This document shows, piece after piece, positions 32,984-43,174 of a DNA stretch of 64,000 nt; the stretch's first letter is position 1; each line of letters starts with the position of its first letter. The notes under the pieces were generated by a model. It saw nothing but the letters and a program-made list of their open reading frames with translations, made no database searches and was not told the DNA's origin. Source of the stretch: Cornus controversa. Lineage: Eukaryota; Streptophyta; Magnoliopsida; Cornales; Cornaceae. The stretch spans positions 14,386,755-14,450,754 of the forward strand of contig CM048853.1 in assembly GCA_026545225.1 (NCBI GenBank). The letters are read 5' to 3'. The translations under genes and the position numbers were made by a program.

Positions 32984-34360
32984 GAGGTGGTGGGGCTGAA
33001 TTCTTTGGTGTGGGTGCCTTCGTCTCAGGGGAGATTTGATGTTCGGACATTTTATAAGAAAATTGCAGGGAATGATGGGGGATCTTTCGATGGAAGGGCA
33101 GTGTGGCGTACTAAGACTCCTCCTAAGGTGGCCTTCTTCGGGTGGATGACAGCTCTTGGAAGTATCTTGACAATTTATAACTTGACGATTAGGCAATCCG
33201 CTAGGAAGCACATACACGCCTAAAAGGGCAAAGAATCTGTCGGACATGCCCCGAAACATGTCAGACATGCCAAAAAATGTGACTAAATTTATTTTATTTT
33301 TTTGAATTTTCGGACACGGCACAGACCCGCCGAGGACACGTATCCAACATGCCATGAATTTTCGAACACGCCAATTTCTTTTTTCTCTTTTTCCTCTTGT
33401 TTCCATGAATCTTTTCTCTTCCATGGATTCTTCCTTTATTTTTTACTAATCCCTAATTCTTTTTCTAACAAGACCCTAATTTTCTTTGTTTCTCTACTTT
33501 TTTTCTCTTTCTTTGGCCTTTCTTTCTTTTTCCTCTCTTTCTTTTCCCCCACAAAAAAAAAAATTTCTAGAAAGGTTGTTTTAACATTTAACTACAACCC
33601 ATCTCATCTCTCCAGCTTTGTTTTTTTTCTCTTCTTTCTCTTGTTGTGGTAAGCAAATAAATGATAAGACTAGTTTTTATTCTAATGTCTCGTTTTGATT
33701 TGGTTTTATGACTTTGTGACATCGTTCCTTTATAATTATTGTTGTTATGGAGTAAGAGACATACCACTCTTAATTGTTATTGTGATATCGTTCCTTTAAT
33801 TATTGTTGTTTATTACTCTTAATTGTTAAAGTAAACATCATATATTATATAAAAATATATATTTATTATTTGACGTGTCCCCGCCATATTCGTGTCATGA
33901 TATTTTAAGATTTGTCGTGTCCGTGTCGTGTCATATCCGTGTCCCGTATCCGTTTTCGTGCTTCTTAGGCAACGGACAATTGTTAACTGGTGTTGTATGT
34001 GTAAGAGAGATGAGGAGTCCGTTGACCATATTTTCCACCAGTGTACGGTGGCCCGAGATTGCTGGTGTTTATTGCTTGGATTGTTTGGGATTCAGTGGGA
34101 TATGCCAAGGTCCTCTAGAGAGTTATTAGAGGCCTAGCAAGGATGTATTGTGAGTTCCCGAGCTCGTGATTGCTGGAGAGTGGCCCCTTTATGTATTTGG
34201 TGGTGCTTGTGGACCGAAAGAAATAGGAGATCTTTTGAGGATGTGGAGTCTCCGCTTGGGGTGTTGAAATTCTCTATTATCAGTTCCCTGTGTTGCTAGG
34301 TGTTTGGAGTTTCTTGGAAATCTATGGGTGATATTGTTGATTTTCTAGGTAGCTTAAGTT
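32984..34360 (+). pseudogene. LINE-B2 zf-RVT region, split by an insertion
   Basis: DSLVWVPSSQGRFDVRTFYK-like sequence, then TPPKVAFFGWMTALGSILT runs to 33196. After the nested repeat the same frame resumes at 33973 with RTIVNWCCMCKRDEESVDHI and HQCTVARDCW (the C..C...H...C zinc-binding residues), later VAPLCIWWCLWTERNRRSFE. Rejoining 33196 to 33973 restores the frame without a gap. This C-terminal domain is typical of plant L1 ORF2 proteins. A stop after the ELLEA segment interrupts the rest. Confidence 0.85.
33189..33972. mobile_element. CGGACAC-rich non-autonomous element with direct-repeat flanks
   Basis: TTAGGCAA lies at 33189-33196 and 33965-33972. The 768-bp insert starts TCCGCTAGGAAGCAC and ends CGTTTTCGTGCTTC; the ends contain inverted TAGGAAGCAC / TAAGAAGCAC. 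Because the right end of a sister copy (27722) also reads CTTCTTAG, part of the 8-bp repeat may belong to the element, making the true duplication as short as GGCAA. The interior is T-rich with repeated GTGTCC/GGACAC words and no coding capacity. Class unassigned. Confidence 0.7.
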
Positions 34361-34502
34361 GTTAGGAGCCTTGTTGGTCCTTTTTCTTGTTTTGTTTTTT
34401 TGCTTTCCTTGTATTGTTGGGACGCACTACCCTTTTGAGTGCTTTCTTTGAAATATACTTATCAAAAAAAAATCCAAATTAGTTTTTAGACATTATGGAT
34501 TC

Positions 34503-34592
34503 ATTTCTTAATCTTTTATCCTTTTTTTATAAGTATTTCTTAATCTTTTATCCTTTTTTTATAAGTATTTCTTAATCTTTTATCCTATAACC
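34503..34592. repeat. 31-bp tandem repeat, about three units, inside the RTE
   Basis: TTTCTTAATCTTTTATCC followed by TTTTTTTATAAGTA repeats nearly perfectly three times, an expansion within the decayed RT region. Confidence 0.9.
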
Positions 34593-35180
34593 ATTTCCCA
34601 TAATATCATCGTATGACAATAATTTTTTCCTCGATAATTACCACAATTTTGTATATTACCTCAATGTTTGTAAATTGGTACTATAATACTTTTTGTGAAT
34701 TCATTAGACATGGTTCCTTCTTTTAGAATTTTATTAAATAAAATTGTTAGTCATACAATTCCAACTTTCTTAAAGTTCTTTCATGACTTGGAATACTTTG
34801 TATTATTAAATCTAGCAATTCCTATAATATACATTACGCTTTTCTAATCTAATGCTTCTTATGGTTCATAGGCACTTATTATATTCATGTAACACTAAAA
34901 TATCTAATAGAATTTCCCCTTGTCTTCTAAATTCTATAATGTTATTTTCTATGTAATAATCCACTACTACATCTTAATCCCATTTCTATGATTACCTTTA
35001 TCACCTTAATACAAAAGTTTGTATCGTTCTCCAATCTCTCTAACATTTTCTCCTTCATATTTAGTTTTTGGTAGACAAGCTATGTTGATTTTCCTCTTTT
35101 TCAATGTATCCAAACCTTCATTACAGTTGATTTCCCTACATTTGATGTTGCCAATTTTATTTTTATTTTTTTGTGTTTTA

Positions 35181-35552
35181 TTACATTTGTTTTTACTATC
35201 ACGAGAACTTCACATAAATTTATGGTCCTCAGTCACAGTTAGAAAACAAAATAAGAAAGTATGAACCCTAAGTAGCGTAAGATCAAATAAAGTTGGGAGG
35301 GGGATGGGGTGACATTCAGTTGGAACATTACATACACTACAACAAAAATCAATCTTTTCTCAACAGAAATCAATAAATTAGAAACAAAAACACACACATA
35401 CATATCAATTGAGGGGAAAACAAGTAGAAAACATGATACTGATCAATACGGCAAATCCCAACATAAAGGACAAAAAAAAAACTCAGATCCAGATTAAAAA
35501 CACAACCAATCTGCCACTTAAGTTTCCAAGTGTTCAATAAAACTAACAAATG

Positions 35553-35604
<52 letters not shown>
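35181..35604. other. Unassigned spacer with (ATA)n microsatellite
   Basis: No gene. A pure (ATA)n run of about 16 units occupies roughly 35556-35605 and directly abuts the 5' end of the next LINE tail. Confidence 0.6.
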
Positions 35605-35605
<1 letters not shown>

Positions 35606-36060
35606 GTGCAAGAGAGATGAGGAGTCGGTCAATCATCTTTTACTTCACTATCCAGGCCTTAGAGTAGGCCTGTTGGAACTTGCTTCTGGGATTGTTCGGG
35701 GTTCAATGGGTCATGCCTACCTCTACTAGAGGTTTGATGGAAGCTTAGAGTGGTGGTCTAGTGGACGCCCAAGCTCGCGATTATTGGAAGGCGACCCCCC
35801 TGTGCGTGTGGTGGTGTTTGTGGCGGGAGCGGAACCGAAGAACGTTTGACAATGAGAAGACACCTACTGGGGTGCTTAAATTCTCAATTATTACCACACT
35901 CTTTTGTTGGATGCATGGTAGATCTTGTAACTCCATGGGAGAAATGATTGATTTCCTAGGTTCCTTTGTTTCGGATCCTTAATTGATTCTTTTTTAAGGG
36001 CTGCCCCTCCCTTTATTTGGGTGCTTTCTAATACAATTTTTACTTATAAAAAAATAATAA
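35605..36060 (+). mobile_element. LINE-D: short L1 3' tail
   Basis: Begins inside the zf-RVT domain (CKRDEESVNHL in one frame). It then gives the long frame 35761-35982 with ARDYWKATPLCVWWCLWRER and RNRRTFDNEKTPTGVLKFSI, equivalent to LINE-B2 34150-34290, followed by a TTTGGGTGCTTTCTAATACA 3' region and an A-rich end near 36055. It is a separate 5'-truncated insertion, about 85 percent like LINE-B2. The 35761-35982 frame is uninterrupted but is only the last 70 residues of ORF2. Confidence 0.8.
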
Positions 36061-36129
36061 TAATTGAAAAAAGAAACAAAAATTGGGCATACATAAAAAA
36101 ATTGCTGAAGAGCAAAAAAGACTTTAAAA

Positions 36130-36806
36130 AGAAGAACCCGAGTCATGTTGCGACCCGGTTTTGACCCGAAAAATGGGTTTTGTGTGGTCTTAAGCCACCA
36201 AATTTTATGACCCGTTTTTTCTCTTATGAGTTTTGGACCCTAACTTGTAGCCCGTTATATAATGACATCTAAGGTTTGGAGTGAGTTGAGAGAAAACGCA
36301 AAAAGAGAGAGAGTGAGAGAGCTAGGGTTTGGGGTTTAAACTTGTAATCTTCTGATTTTTGCATAATGTGTCATGCAAGGTTGTGGGTATCAGTACAGTT
36401 CAATCAAGATATTTGACGGTACAATGAGAACTTTGATTGACGTTATGTTCCAGAACTGAAGATTTTCCCGACGAGGCTGGATTCCATCGGGTGCAGTTAC
36501 AGGGATGAAGGTGGAGTCACGAGGGTTTCGAAGGGTGCTCTTTTGGTGATGAAGGGACTGAAGCAGCATGGTTTATATGCTCTACACGGTAGCACAGTTA
36601 CAGGTTCTGCTACAATTCGTCCTCGGATCCGGATTTAGATACTACCAGATTGTGGCATATACGACTGGGGCATACGAGTGAGAGGGGGATGGATGTTCTG
36701 AGTACGCAAGGTCGGTCTACTTGGTGGTCAGAAAACCGAGAAGCTAGATTTATGTGAGCATTGTCTCTTCAGTAAACAGTGCAGAGTGAAATTCAATACG
36801 GGAATT
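36130..36806 (+). mobile_element. Ty1/copia fragment: partial LTR joined to pol
   Basis: 36130-36362 aligns with the solo LTR at 29310-29580 (CGACCCGGTTTTGACCCGAA, AATTTTATGACCCGTT, CTAGGGTTTGGGGTTTAAAC). It is then cut, and from about 36470 the frame reads LDSIGCSYRDEGGVTRVSKG, LKQHGLYALHGSTVTGSA and, after a frameshift, GGQKTEKLDLCEHCLFSKQ. This is the GAG-pre-integrase zinc finger block of copia Pol, with its H..H..C..C pattern incomplete. It shows that the LTR family of the solo LTR belongs to copia, assuming the two parts come from one element. Confidence 0.75.
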
Positions 36807-37210
36807 GTCATGCCCCAATTTTCCATACCCAAATCGATACAGAAATCAAGGGTGAGGAAAGTTACACGTCAACGATTTCACCGTTGATCATTCTCTTTGT
36901 TCCTTACCTATCATGAAAGCTCCGAGGAAGACTAGTTGTAATAGAAGGTAAAAGACAGAAAGTGCGACCAAAAATAACATGGGATGAAGGCAAGGATGGT
37001 GATGGTGATGGTGATGATGAATTTTGATTCTTATCACCATCGTTCAGAAATTCTTAGTATCACTAGCTCAAATGGTTGCAACAAAATCACTATGATGTTC
37101 AAATGGCTTCAAGAATATATATCATTGTTGAAGGCAGTGATCAGTCATGCCTCTTAATATGATTTAATATGATCAAGTGCGCAAAATGAAGGAAAAGGAA
37201 TGGTGAAACT
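36807..37210. other. Unassigned spacer
   Basis: No gene recognised. A (GGTGAT)n-like run lies at 36996-37019. TGTCATGCCCCAATTTTCC at 36807 begins exactly where the copia similarity ends and could be an element edge. Confidence 0.35.
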
Positions 37211-37406
37211 TCAGCAATTACCCCCATTAATTTGGCCATGAGGTGATATTCCATCAAGATCCCATTTCCCTGCAGTCTCGGGCTCATGAATAAATTGCAT
37301 GTGAATAAATATCCTAACATATTTGGCATCGAGAGCATGTGCAATCACCCGCAAACCATGTGCATAAGGTAAGTCCAGAAAGTGATTATACTTTTTGTTG
37401 TCCATC
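37211..37406 (-). other. Exon-like block, product not recognised
   Basis: On the minus strand a T-rich tract ending in ACCAG at 37406 precedes a 64-codon open frame beginning MDNKKYNHFLDLPYAHGLRV and containing HALDAKYVRIFIHMQFIHEP and GKWDLDGISPHGQ. The frame ends near GGGGGTAATTG, which would be a canonical splice donor. Amino-acid composition looks like a globular protein and unlike the low-complexity frames around it. I do not recognise the family. It lies about 600 bp downstream of the SERRATE-like exon on the same strand, with an intron-like T-rich stretch between. It may be a coincidental neighbour or an exon of a chimeric or decayed gene. Confidence 0.4.
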
Positions 37407-37506
37407 TGGTATCAATATAAGGCCATTTTGATTGGTCATTATCTAACCATATTACTCCATAAATGATGGGAAGCATAGAATAGCAGAATATGTTATTGAG
37501 AAATAG

Positions 37507-37540
<34 letters not shown>

Positions 37541-38013
37541 TAGAGATAGTAGTAAAACATCTCCAGAATCCTAAAGGAACGAACCTATCAAAATCAGTAC
37601 CACAACAAAGTATAACAGAAGCTTCCCAAGGACTTATCTAATAGTCCAGAACACCCATAATCTGGTTATGCAATCCACTTTCCAATATTCTCTCTAAAAC
37701 CAATATGCACCCATAAAGCTAGATTTTAAACTAACCTAAGCAGTCTTCACCCTCCAACTTCCAGGTTATTACAATCATTCATACTCCATTCGAAGGCAAA
37801 ACAGATTAATAGCAATCAATCACTTCGCAGGGAAACAATTCCAAAAGGCAAAAATTCATCTACTAAACTAACATTAAACAATCAAGCTGAACCGTAATAC
37901 TACTCGATATAAACAAAAGAAAATGTAAATAATGTAGAATTAACACACACACGTATATATATGTAATTGCATGTGTGTAAATATATATTTTTATATATAA
38001 ATTACTCACTAAC
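37407..38013 (-). other. Intron-like region between the two minus-strand exon-like blocks
   Basis: On the minus strand it begins GTTAGTGAGTAATTTA after the SERRATE-like exon and is T-rich. It contains a (CT)n(AT)n microsatellite at 37508-37543 and ends TATTGATACCAG. Boundaries obey GT..AG. No coding similarity inside. Confidence 0.4.
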
Positions 38014-38422
38014 CTGTCCGTATCCTCCTCTAGGGCTTCCGCGTCGGCCGTCATACTCACCATCGTCCCTCCATGACCTCTTAAACAGCGGGGCGGAGGC
38101 GACCACCGAGGAGGGGAGTGCCGTCGATCGCGGTAAGGGGGAGGGGGGCTAGGGTTCAGTCGCCGCTTGTAATCCCTCTCTCTCGGCGGCGGCGGTGACC
38201 GGTTCCGATCGTAGTAGTCCCCGCGACGTTTCGGCGGGCGGTCAAGGTCCCTATCGTCTCTTCTCTCTCAAGAATCTCTCTCTCTCTTCGCCTCGGTGGT
38301 GGTGGTGGTGGTGGCGGTGGAGGCGGCTACGATGATTCTGTGTCGTCATTCGACTTGTCTCTTCGGTCGGAGGGGCGATATCGCCGGCGGTCGAGAGATT
38401 CCTCAACAGATTACTCGGCCAT
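38014..38422 (-). pseudogene. SE: SERRATE-like first exon with three stops
   Basis: From the ATG at 38422 (minus) the frame begins M-A-E, as in plant SERRATE proteins, but codon 4 is TAA (38413-38411). Next come an ESLDRRR-type segment, a TAG (38329-38327) and a poly-Pro run. After a frameshift there is an Arg/Asp/Glu-rich region with a TGA (38270-38268), then RRGDYYDRNRSPPPPRERDY and PSPPPPYRDRRHSPP, a further frameshift, and RRDDGEYDGRRGSPRGGYG ending at a GT donor (38013). This order, the low-complexity N-terminus and the exon end after GGYG, matches SERRATE, the zinc-finger partner of DICER-LIKE1 in microRNA processing and splicing. The zinc finger, mid-domain and C-terminus are not in the window. 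A 5' leader with (CT)n and AGGGCTTCG lies at about 38423-38505. Pseudogene, unless the assembly is faulty. Confidence 0.75.
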
Positions 38423-38522
38423 CGATGAAAACCTAGAAAAGAGGTGGAAATGGAACGCGGATGGCTCAACTCGGATTGATTTTTCGAAGCCCTAGAGAGA
38501 GAGAGAGAGAGTTTGTGTGTGA
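38423..38522 (-). promoter_or_regulatory. 5' leader of the SERRATE-like pseudogene
   Basis: On the minus strand, a (CT)n tract at 38493-38510 followed by AGGGCTTCGAAAAATCAATCCGA-like sequence and TTTTCTAGGTTTTCATCG just before the ATG. Pyrimidine-rich leaders of this type are common in plant housekeeping genes. No TATA box can be assigned with certainty. Confidence 0.45.
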
Positions 38523-39301
38523 GATAAATATAAAAACTAAAACAAGATACTCAAGAAAGAAGTGGAAATATTTCATTTCGCAGCCAAAAATTACATTCAA
38601 GTCTCTTCTCTCACGTACATAACATGAAATTGAATTTGATCCGAATATGTAATTCGATAATTCATTTACCAATACGAATTCAATAATTTAATAGATAAAT
38701 AAATTAAATATAAATTATAAGTAATTTGATTTGATAAAGAAATAATATAATATGTTATATTATATATTATTGACAGTGTATTCTTCTGTCTATGAAATAT
38801 CAATGTAAAAGAAATTATCACCGTTAGATCATTAGATATTTAGAAATTATCACCGTTAGATCATTAAATATCAATGAACAAACTTAAATGTTATATAGAT
38901 TATTAAAATAATTTTATTATTATTTTTACCTCTTCTTCTTTTTTTTCTTTAAAAAAATTATTTTTTTAAAGTATTTTTTTTTTAACAAAGAGTAAATAAT
39001 TTAATTTTCTTTTTATTTTTCTTTCATATTTTATTTGTTTTCCATAGCCATTTTCTCTCTTTTTTTCTTATTATAACCAATGTTTTGATCTCTTATCATT
39101 AATTTTATATAAAATAATAATAATCGAATTATCAAATCGAATATCTCATTACTAACAAATTAGATATGAATTTATTATAAATTATTCGTTAGATTATTGG
39201 ATGGGATGAAGGAATACTCTTATCAGATTTGGATTGAATCATCTCTGTGATCCTATTCATTTACAAGTTTAAGTGTGAATATAATAACTTTTTTAACCAT
39301 C

Positions 39302-39345
<44 letters not shown>
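38523..39345. other. Unassigned AT-rich spacer
   Basis: No gene. AAATTATCACCGTTAGATCATTA is repeated in tandem at about 38811 and 38845. A pure (AT)n run occupies 39306-39339 and is the target region of the Helitron. Confidence 0.6.
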
Positions 39346-39346
<1 letters not shown>

Positions 39347-39589
39347 TAGTTTAAAGCACGTGCGATGCACTTTGATTAAAAATAGATTAAAATTTTATTA
39401 TAACATTCAAAATAATCAAAACTATTATAACACATCTAAACATATTAATCAAAACACTCAAAATTATTTCGATTAATTTAGAAATTAGAAATAAAAAGAA
39501 AGGGGTTTTGCTTGGGTAATTCTATTCTTTTAATTTCAAAATAAAAAAGAAAATGATTTTTATTGGGTAATTATATTTTTTAATTTAAA

Positions 39590-40030
39590 AATAAAAAAAT
39601 AGTGTGTTTTGCTTGAGTAATTCTATTCTTTTAATTTCAAAATAAAAAAAGAAATGATTTTTCTTAGATAATTCTATTTTTTAATTTAAAAATAAAAAAA
39701 TAGTGTACTGAAACTAAAAAACCTCTTTGTACTTTTAATAGTAGAAAGTGTTTTGCTTGGTATTCTATTTTTTTAATTTCAAAATAAAAAAAGGAAAGGA
39801 TTTTTCTTGGGTAATTCTATTTTTTAATTTAAAAATAAAAAAATAGTGTACTGAAACTAAAGAATCCTTTTGTACTTTTAATAGTAGAAATGGTTTTGCT
39901 TGGGTAATTCTATTTTTTAATTTGAAAAGAAAAAAGGAAATAATTTTTTTTGGATAATTCTATTTTTTAATTTAAAAATAAAAAAATAGTGTACTGAAAC
40001 TAAAAAATCCCTTTGTACTTTTGTATTATT
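39590..40030. repeat. 143-bp tandem repeats containing Helitron 5'-end sequence
   Basis: TAGTGTACTGAAACTAAA starts at 39701, 39844 and 39987, exactly 143 bp apart. Each is followed by TTTGTACTTTTAATAGTAG or a variant of it and then GGTTTTGCTTGGGTAATTC or a variant. The first of these is the Helitron 5' terminus lacking its last bases. Confidence 0.9.
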
Positions 40031-40154
40031 TAATGGTCTCAAGTATATATTATCTATGTAAGACGAACATTAAAACTATTAATATAATAAATATTTTAAT
40101 TTGTAAAAGGATTTTACCCATCTTTATATATTAATATGTATATGGTCATCTAAT

Positions 40155-40675
40155 TCTATTTATTCTTTCTCTTACACTTCATTCCTAATACAAAATCTTC
40201 CTATTTTTAAAATTTAAATAATTTAATTAAAAATAATAATTTACGGAGTTTCAAATCATTTAATTTAAGTAGAATTCTTTCTTTTTCTTAAATGTCTAAA
40301 GAATTTCAAATTCATTTAGAGTGGCTTAATTAGGTTAGAATTCCAATTTAGTTCACACTTTATCCGTGACACAAAATCTTCCTATTTCAGAAAAAGTAGA
40401 AATAAAATTATAATTCTTATTTTTATAACTTTTCTAATTCTATTTATTCTTTCTCTCACACTTCATCCCCAACACACCATCTTTTAATTTTTAAAATTCA
40501 AAAAAATAAAAATATATATTATAATTATTATATATTGATATTTTTTCTAATTCTCTCACTAACTTCATTCCTACACATACTCTTAAAATATAATATTATT
40601 TAAATAAGTATTTTTTTTCTAATTCTATTTCTTGGCTCTCTAACTTCATCCCTAACACAAAATCTTAAAATATAA
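40155..40675. repeat. Degenerate repeats within the Helitron
   Basis: TTCTATTTATTCTTTCTC plus a CACTTCAT.CC.AACACAAAATCTT block recurs near 40158, 40437, 40555 and 40622 with diverging spacers. Noncoding. Confidence 0.65.
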
Positions 40676-41050
40676 TATTATTTATTACACAACCATTATC
40701 AATTATATATAGATCTCCAAGTGCATTATGCATATAAAATCCAATCATGTTCTATTAGAATTAATATTCCGAGCTAGCCACAAAAAATCTACACCAAATA
40801 TACTTCTAGTAGTTGCATTAAAAGTAAAAAAAGAGACCATACATATATCTATGTATCCTACTTAAGACATACAAGTTGATTACCAAGAGAGGTGGTTAAA
40901 TCTCTCTTGGTTAATTATATATATAAATATATATACACACACACTTCTACGTACCATAATTATTATTACATGTTGATCAATGATTACCAAGAGACACTGG
41001 ACATGTTGTTCATAGATCATATAGACGTACATAAAAGCAAATATATGCGT

Positions 41051-41952
41051 AATACGTACAGTGTATTTAATTAGTACACAAACACACCTAATAAAAAGAT
41101 TCATGTAAAACATACTGGACTAAGATGAACATGCATGTATGGTAATTTAAGACCTGTAAAACGTTTTGAAACTTTGTGAGTTTTGAAATTTTGTGAAGAT
41201 TAAATCATCTGAAATCACCCGTTTCAAATTATTGAATATCTTGTTCTGCAATAATACAAGACCAAGTTAATTATTTATTTATATATATAAAGGAAAGGGT
41301 TTTGCTTGAAAAATAATTTAAATAAAAAAAATTTAGAAATTAAAAATAAAAAGAAAGGGTTAATAAAAAAGGAAAGGATTTTGCTTGAGAAATAATTTAA
41401 ATAAAAAAGGAAAGAGTTTTGCTTGGGTAATTCTATTTTTTGATTGAAAAATAAAAAAAATAGTGTATTGAAACTAAAAAACCCCTTCGTACTTTTAATA
41501 GTAGTATAGATATAGATAATACGTATGGTGTATTTAATTAGTACACAAACACACCAAATAAAAAGAATTCATGTAAAACATATTAGACTAAGATGAACAT
41601 GCATGTATGATAGTTTAAGAAAATTACGTGTTTGAAACTTTGTGAAGATTAAACCGTCTGAAATCACCCGCTTCAAATTATCGAATATCTTGTTCTGCAA
41701 TAATACACGACCAAGTTAACTGTTTATTTATATATATAAAGGAAAGGGTTTTTCTTGGAAAATAATTTAAATAAAAAAATAAATTTAGAAATAAAAAGAA
41801 ATGGTTAATAAAAAAGGAAAGGATTTTGCTTGAGAAATAATTTAAATAAAAAAGGAAATAGTTTTGCTGGTAATTCTATTTTTTAATTTAAAAAAAAAAT
41901 AGTGTACTGAAACTAAAAAACCCCTTCGTACTTTTAATAGTAGTATAGATAT
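41051..41952. repeat. 467-bp tandem duplication spanning Helitron 5' ends
   Basis: AATACGTA...GTGTATTTAATTAGTACAC starts at 41051 and at 41518. The copies run parallel through CATGCATGTATG, GAAATCACCCG, ATCTTGTTCTGCAATAATAC and both end with the ACCCCTTCGTACTTTTAATAGTAGTATAGATATA terminus (41517 and 41949-41952). The second copy is about 30 bp shorter through small deletions. Confidence 0.9.
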
Positions 41953-43149
41953 ATATATTTCTTTTCTTTTTGCCAAAAGGCCTAAAGATAATTAAATAGT
42001 TAAAAAGTAATGATACACAAGTCGACTAAATCTATCGGACTATATAATAAATTAAATATGTTCATGGATATTTTCACATTGGATTCACAAAGTATTTGAG
42101 CTAAAAAAATCAATTGTGAAGGTGACATTGAACAATGTCAACAAAAAAAACTAATAATATTTTTATTTATCATATTTGTAATTTTTCTATTCAATTTTCA
42201 TATTTTAACAACATCATTTCTTATATTAAACAATTCAAATAAATTGCAAAACTCTTGTACTTTTTATTCTTTGAGTAACAAATTCACAAATGAAATATCA
42301 ATCCACTGTTGGAAGAAAAGTAGTTGTTCCTTTTGAAACTTTTTTTTCTCAAACTAAAATTTTTATTTTCCAGAAAAAAATGATTGGATAAAAGAGAGAT
42401 CATACTGGCTTAAGGTCGATAAATTTCTTTAAAGAAGACTTCAATAATTCTAAAGATTGAGAGAGTAAAAGAGAGAAATTGATGACTATAGTGAAGGAGA
42501 TGAAATGATTAAGATTCAATGTTTTCTTTTTTCTTTTTGATAATTTTTTATGAGAACAAGTTAACAAAAATATATAATTGAAATACAAAAAGATTTGAGT
42601 GGGGGTAGCCCTACCAGACTCTATGGCTCAACTGGTTCACATACGTTATAGACTGAAAATTCTGACAAACTAAATTTGATGGGAGAAAATACAAGATATG
42701 ACATTACGTGGGTACATTATTCTCACCCTCTGTCATCTGTGCATTAGTGCATGTGTGGTAGCAAATGTGTCAATTAGTTGATGATTTAGCGTACACGTGC
42801 TTCTATCAATTTAGGCAGAGACAAGACTTGAGCCACTTTGCTAGACCATCACCCTAAACTTTTCACAAAGTAGACTATCCTTGTCATCTAATGACTATAT
42901 ATTATGATTAACGGTGGATAAAGATTAGTTATTGATATAAAGGTTCATAAGTTAGATGGCTGGGATTATGTGAATGGTGTCTATTTTGGATTGTAATATG
43001 AAAGCAGAATTAGAAATGCGTATCAAAAAGCAAAATCAGCCAAATTACTCCATCAGATAAGAGTATTATGGCTACCTGAATACTATTGTATGTTATTCAT
43101 GTAGGTTATATTGTTTAGTTGCTAGAAGTTAATATACATGGAACAAATC
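41953..43149. other. Unassigned AT-rich spacer
   Basis: No gene recognised. CTATGGCTCAACTGGTTCAC at 42620 resembles a tRNA A-box region but no B-box follows at the right spacing. Confidence 0.4.
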
Positions 43150-43174
43150 AATGCTACATATTATGAAACACTTT

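Larger units (their letters stand above)
32957..34470 (+). mobile_element. LINE-B2: 5'-truncated L1 inserted in the RTE
   Basis: Only the 3' part of an L1 is present: the zf-RVT region, then a 3' untranslated region ending GAAATATACTTATCAAAAAAAAA at 34470, i.e. an A-rich tail. The 5' truncation at about 32957 and the A tail are typical of target-primed reverse transcription. The RTE reading frame runs into both ends, about nine bases of it being absent. A CGGACAC-rich repeat (33197-33964) is nested in it. Confidence 0.8.
32545..35180 (-). mobile_element. RTE-type LINE on the minus strand, split by LINE-B2
   Basis: Read from 35180 downwards on the minus strand: an endonuclease N-terminal block (KRKINIACLPKTKYEGENV-like, near 35090-35040), then RT blocks resembling the LVPIYK.KG..QNC.NYRG motif (near 34660-34620) and SKN.FGF at about 34490-34470 with CAA changed to TAA. 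The sequence then stops at the 3' tail of LINE-B2 and resumes at about 32956 with the TCTACTATG of the next RT block. It continues through RGFIDFERAYDKVPRDI (32870-32820; first catalytic Asp) to the N-K-I-Y-G-M region near 32550. Stops are abundant. The element predates LINE-B2. Confidence 0.75.
39346..41949 (-). mobile_element. Non-autonomous Helitron (minus strand)
   Basis: On the minus strand the element begins TCTATACTACTATTAAAAGT at 41949, preceded by A, and ends TGCACGTGCTTTAAACTAG-like at 39346, followed by T. It contains the GCACGTGC palindrome just before the CTAG end. A 5' TC, a 3' hairpin near CTAG and insertion between A and T are the diagnostic Helitron features. No Rep/helicase is encoded in its 2.6 kb. 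The 5' terminal sequence is repeated several times inside (39701, 39844, 39987, 41460), so the exact 5' end used could be either 41949 or 41513. Confidence 0.8.

Noticed and set aside
31786..34360. Single LINE-B with an internal loss of RT
   Set aside because: The 3' part has its own 5' truncation and A-tail and lies inside a minus-strand RTE, so it is a separate insertion.
38251..38469. 72-codon minus-strand frame with a His run next to the SERRATE-like exon
   Set aside because: It is another frame across the same exon; the SERRATE-type motifs lie in the frame that starts at 38422, so this reading is a shadow.
42615..42700. tRNA gene or SINE at TATGGCTCAACTGGTTCAC
   Set aside because: An A-box-like word without a B-box at correct spacing and no cloverleaf visible.
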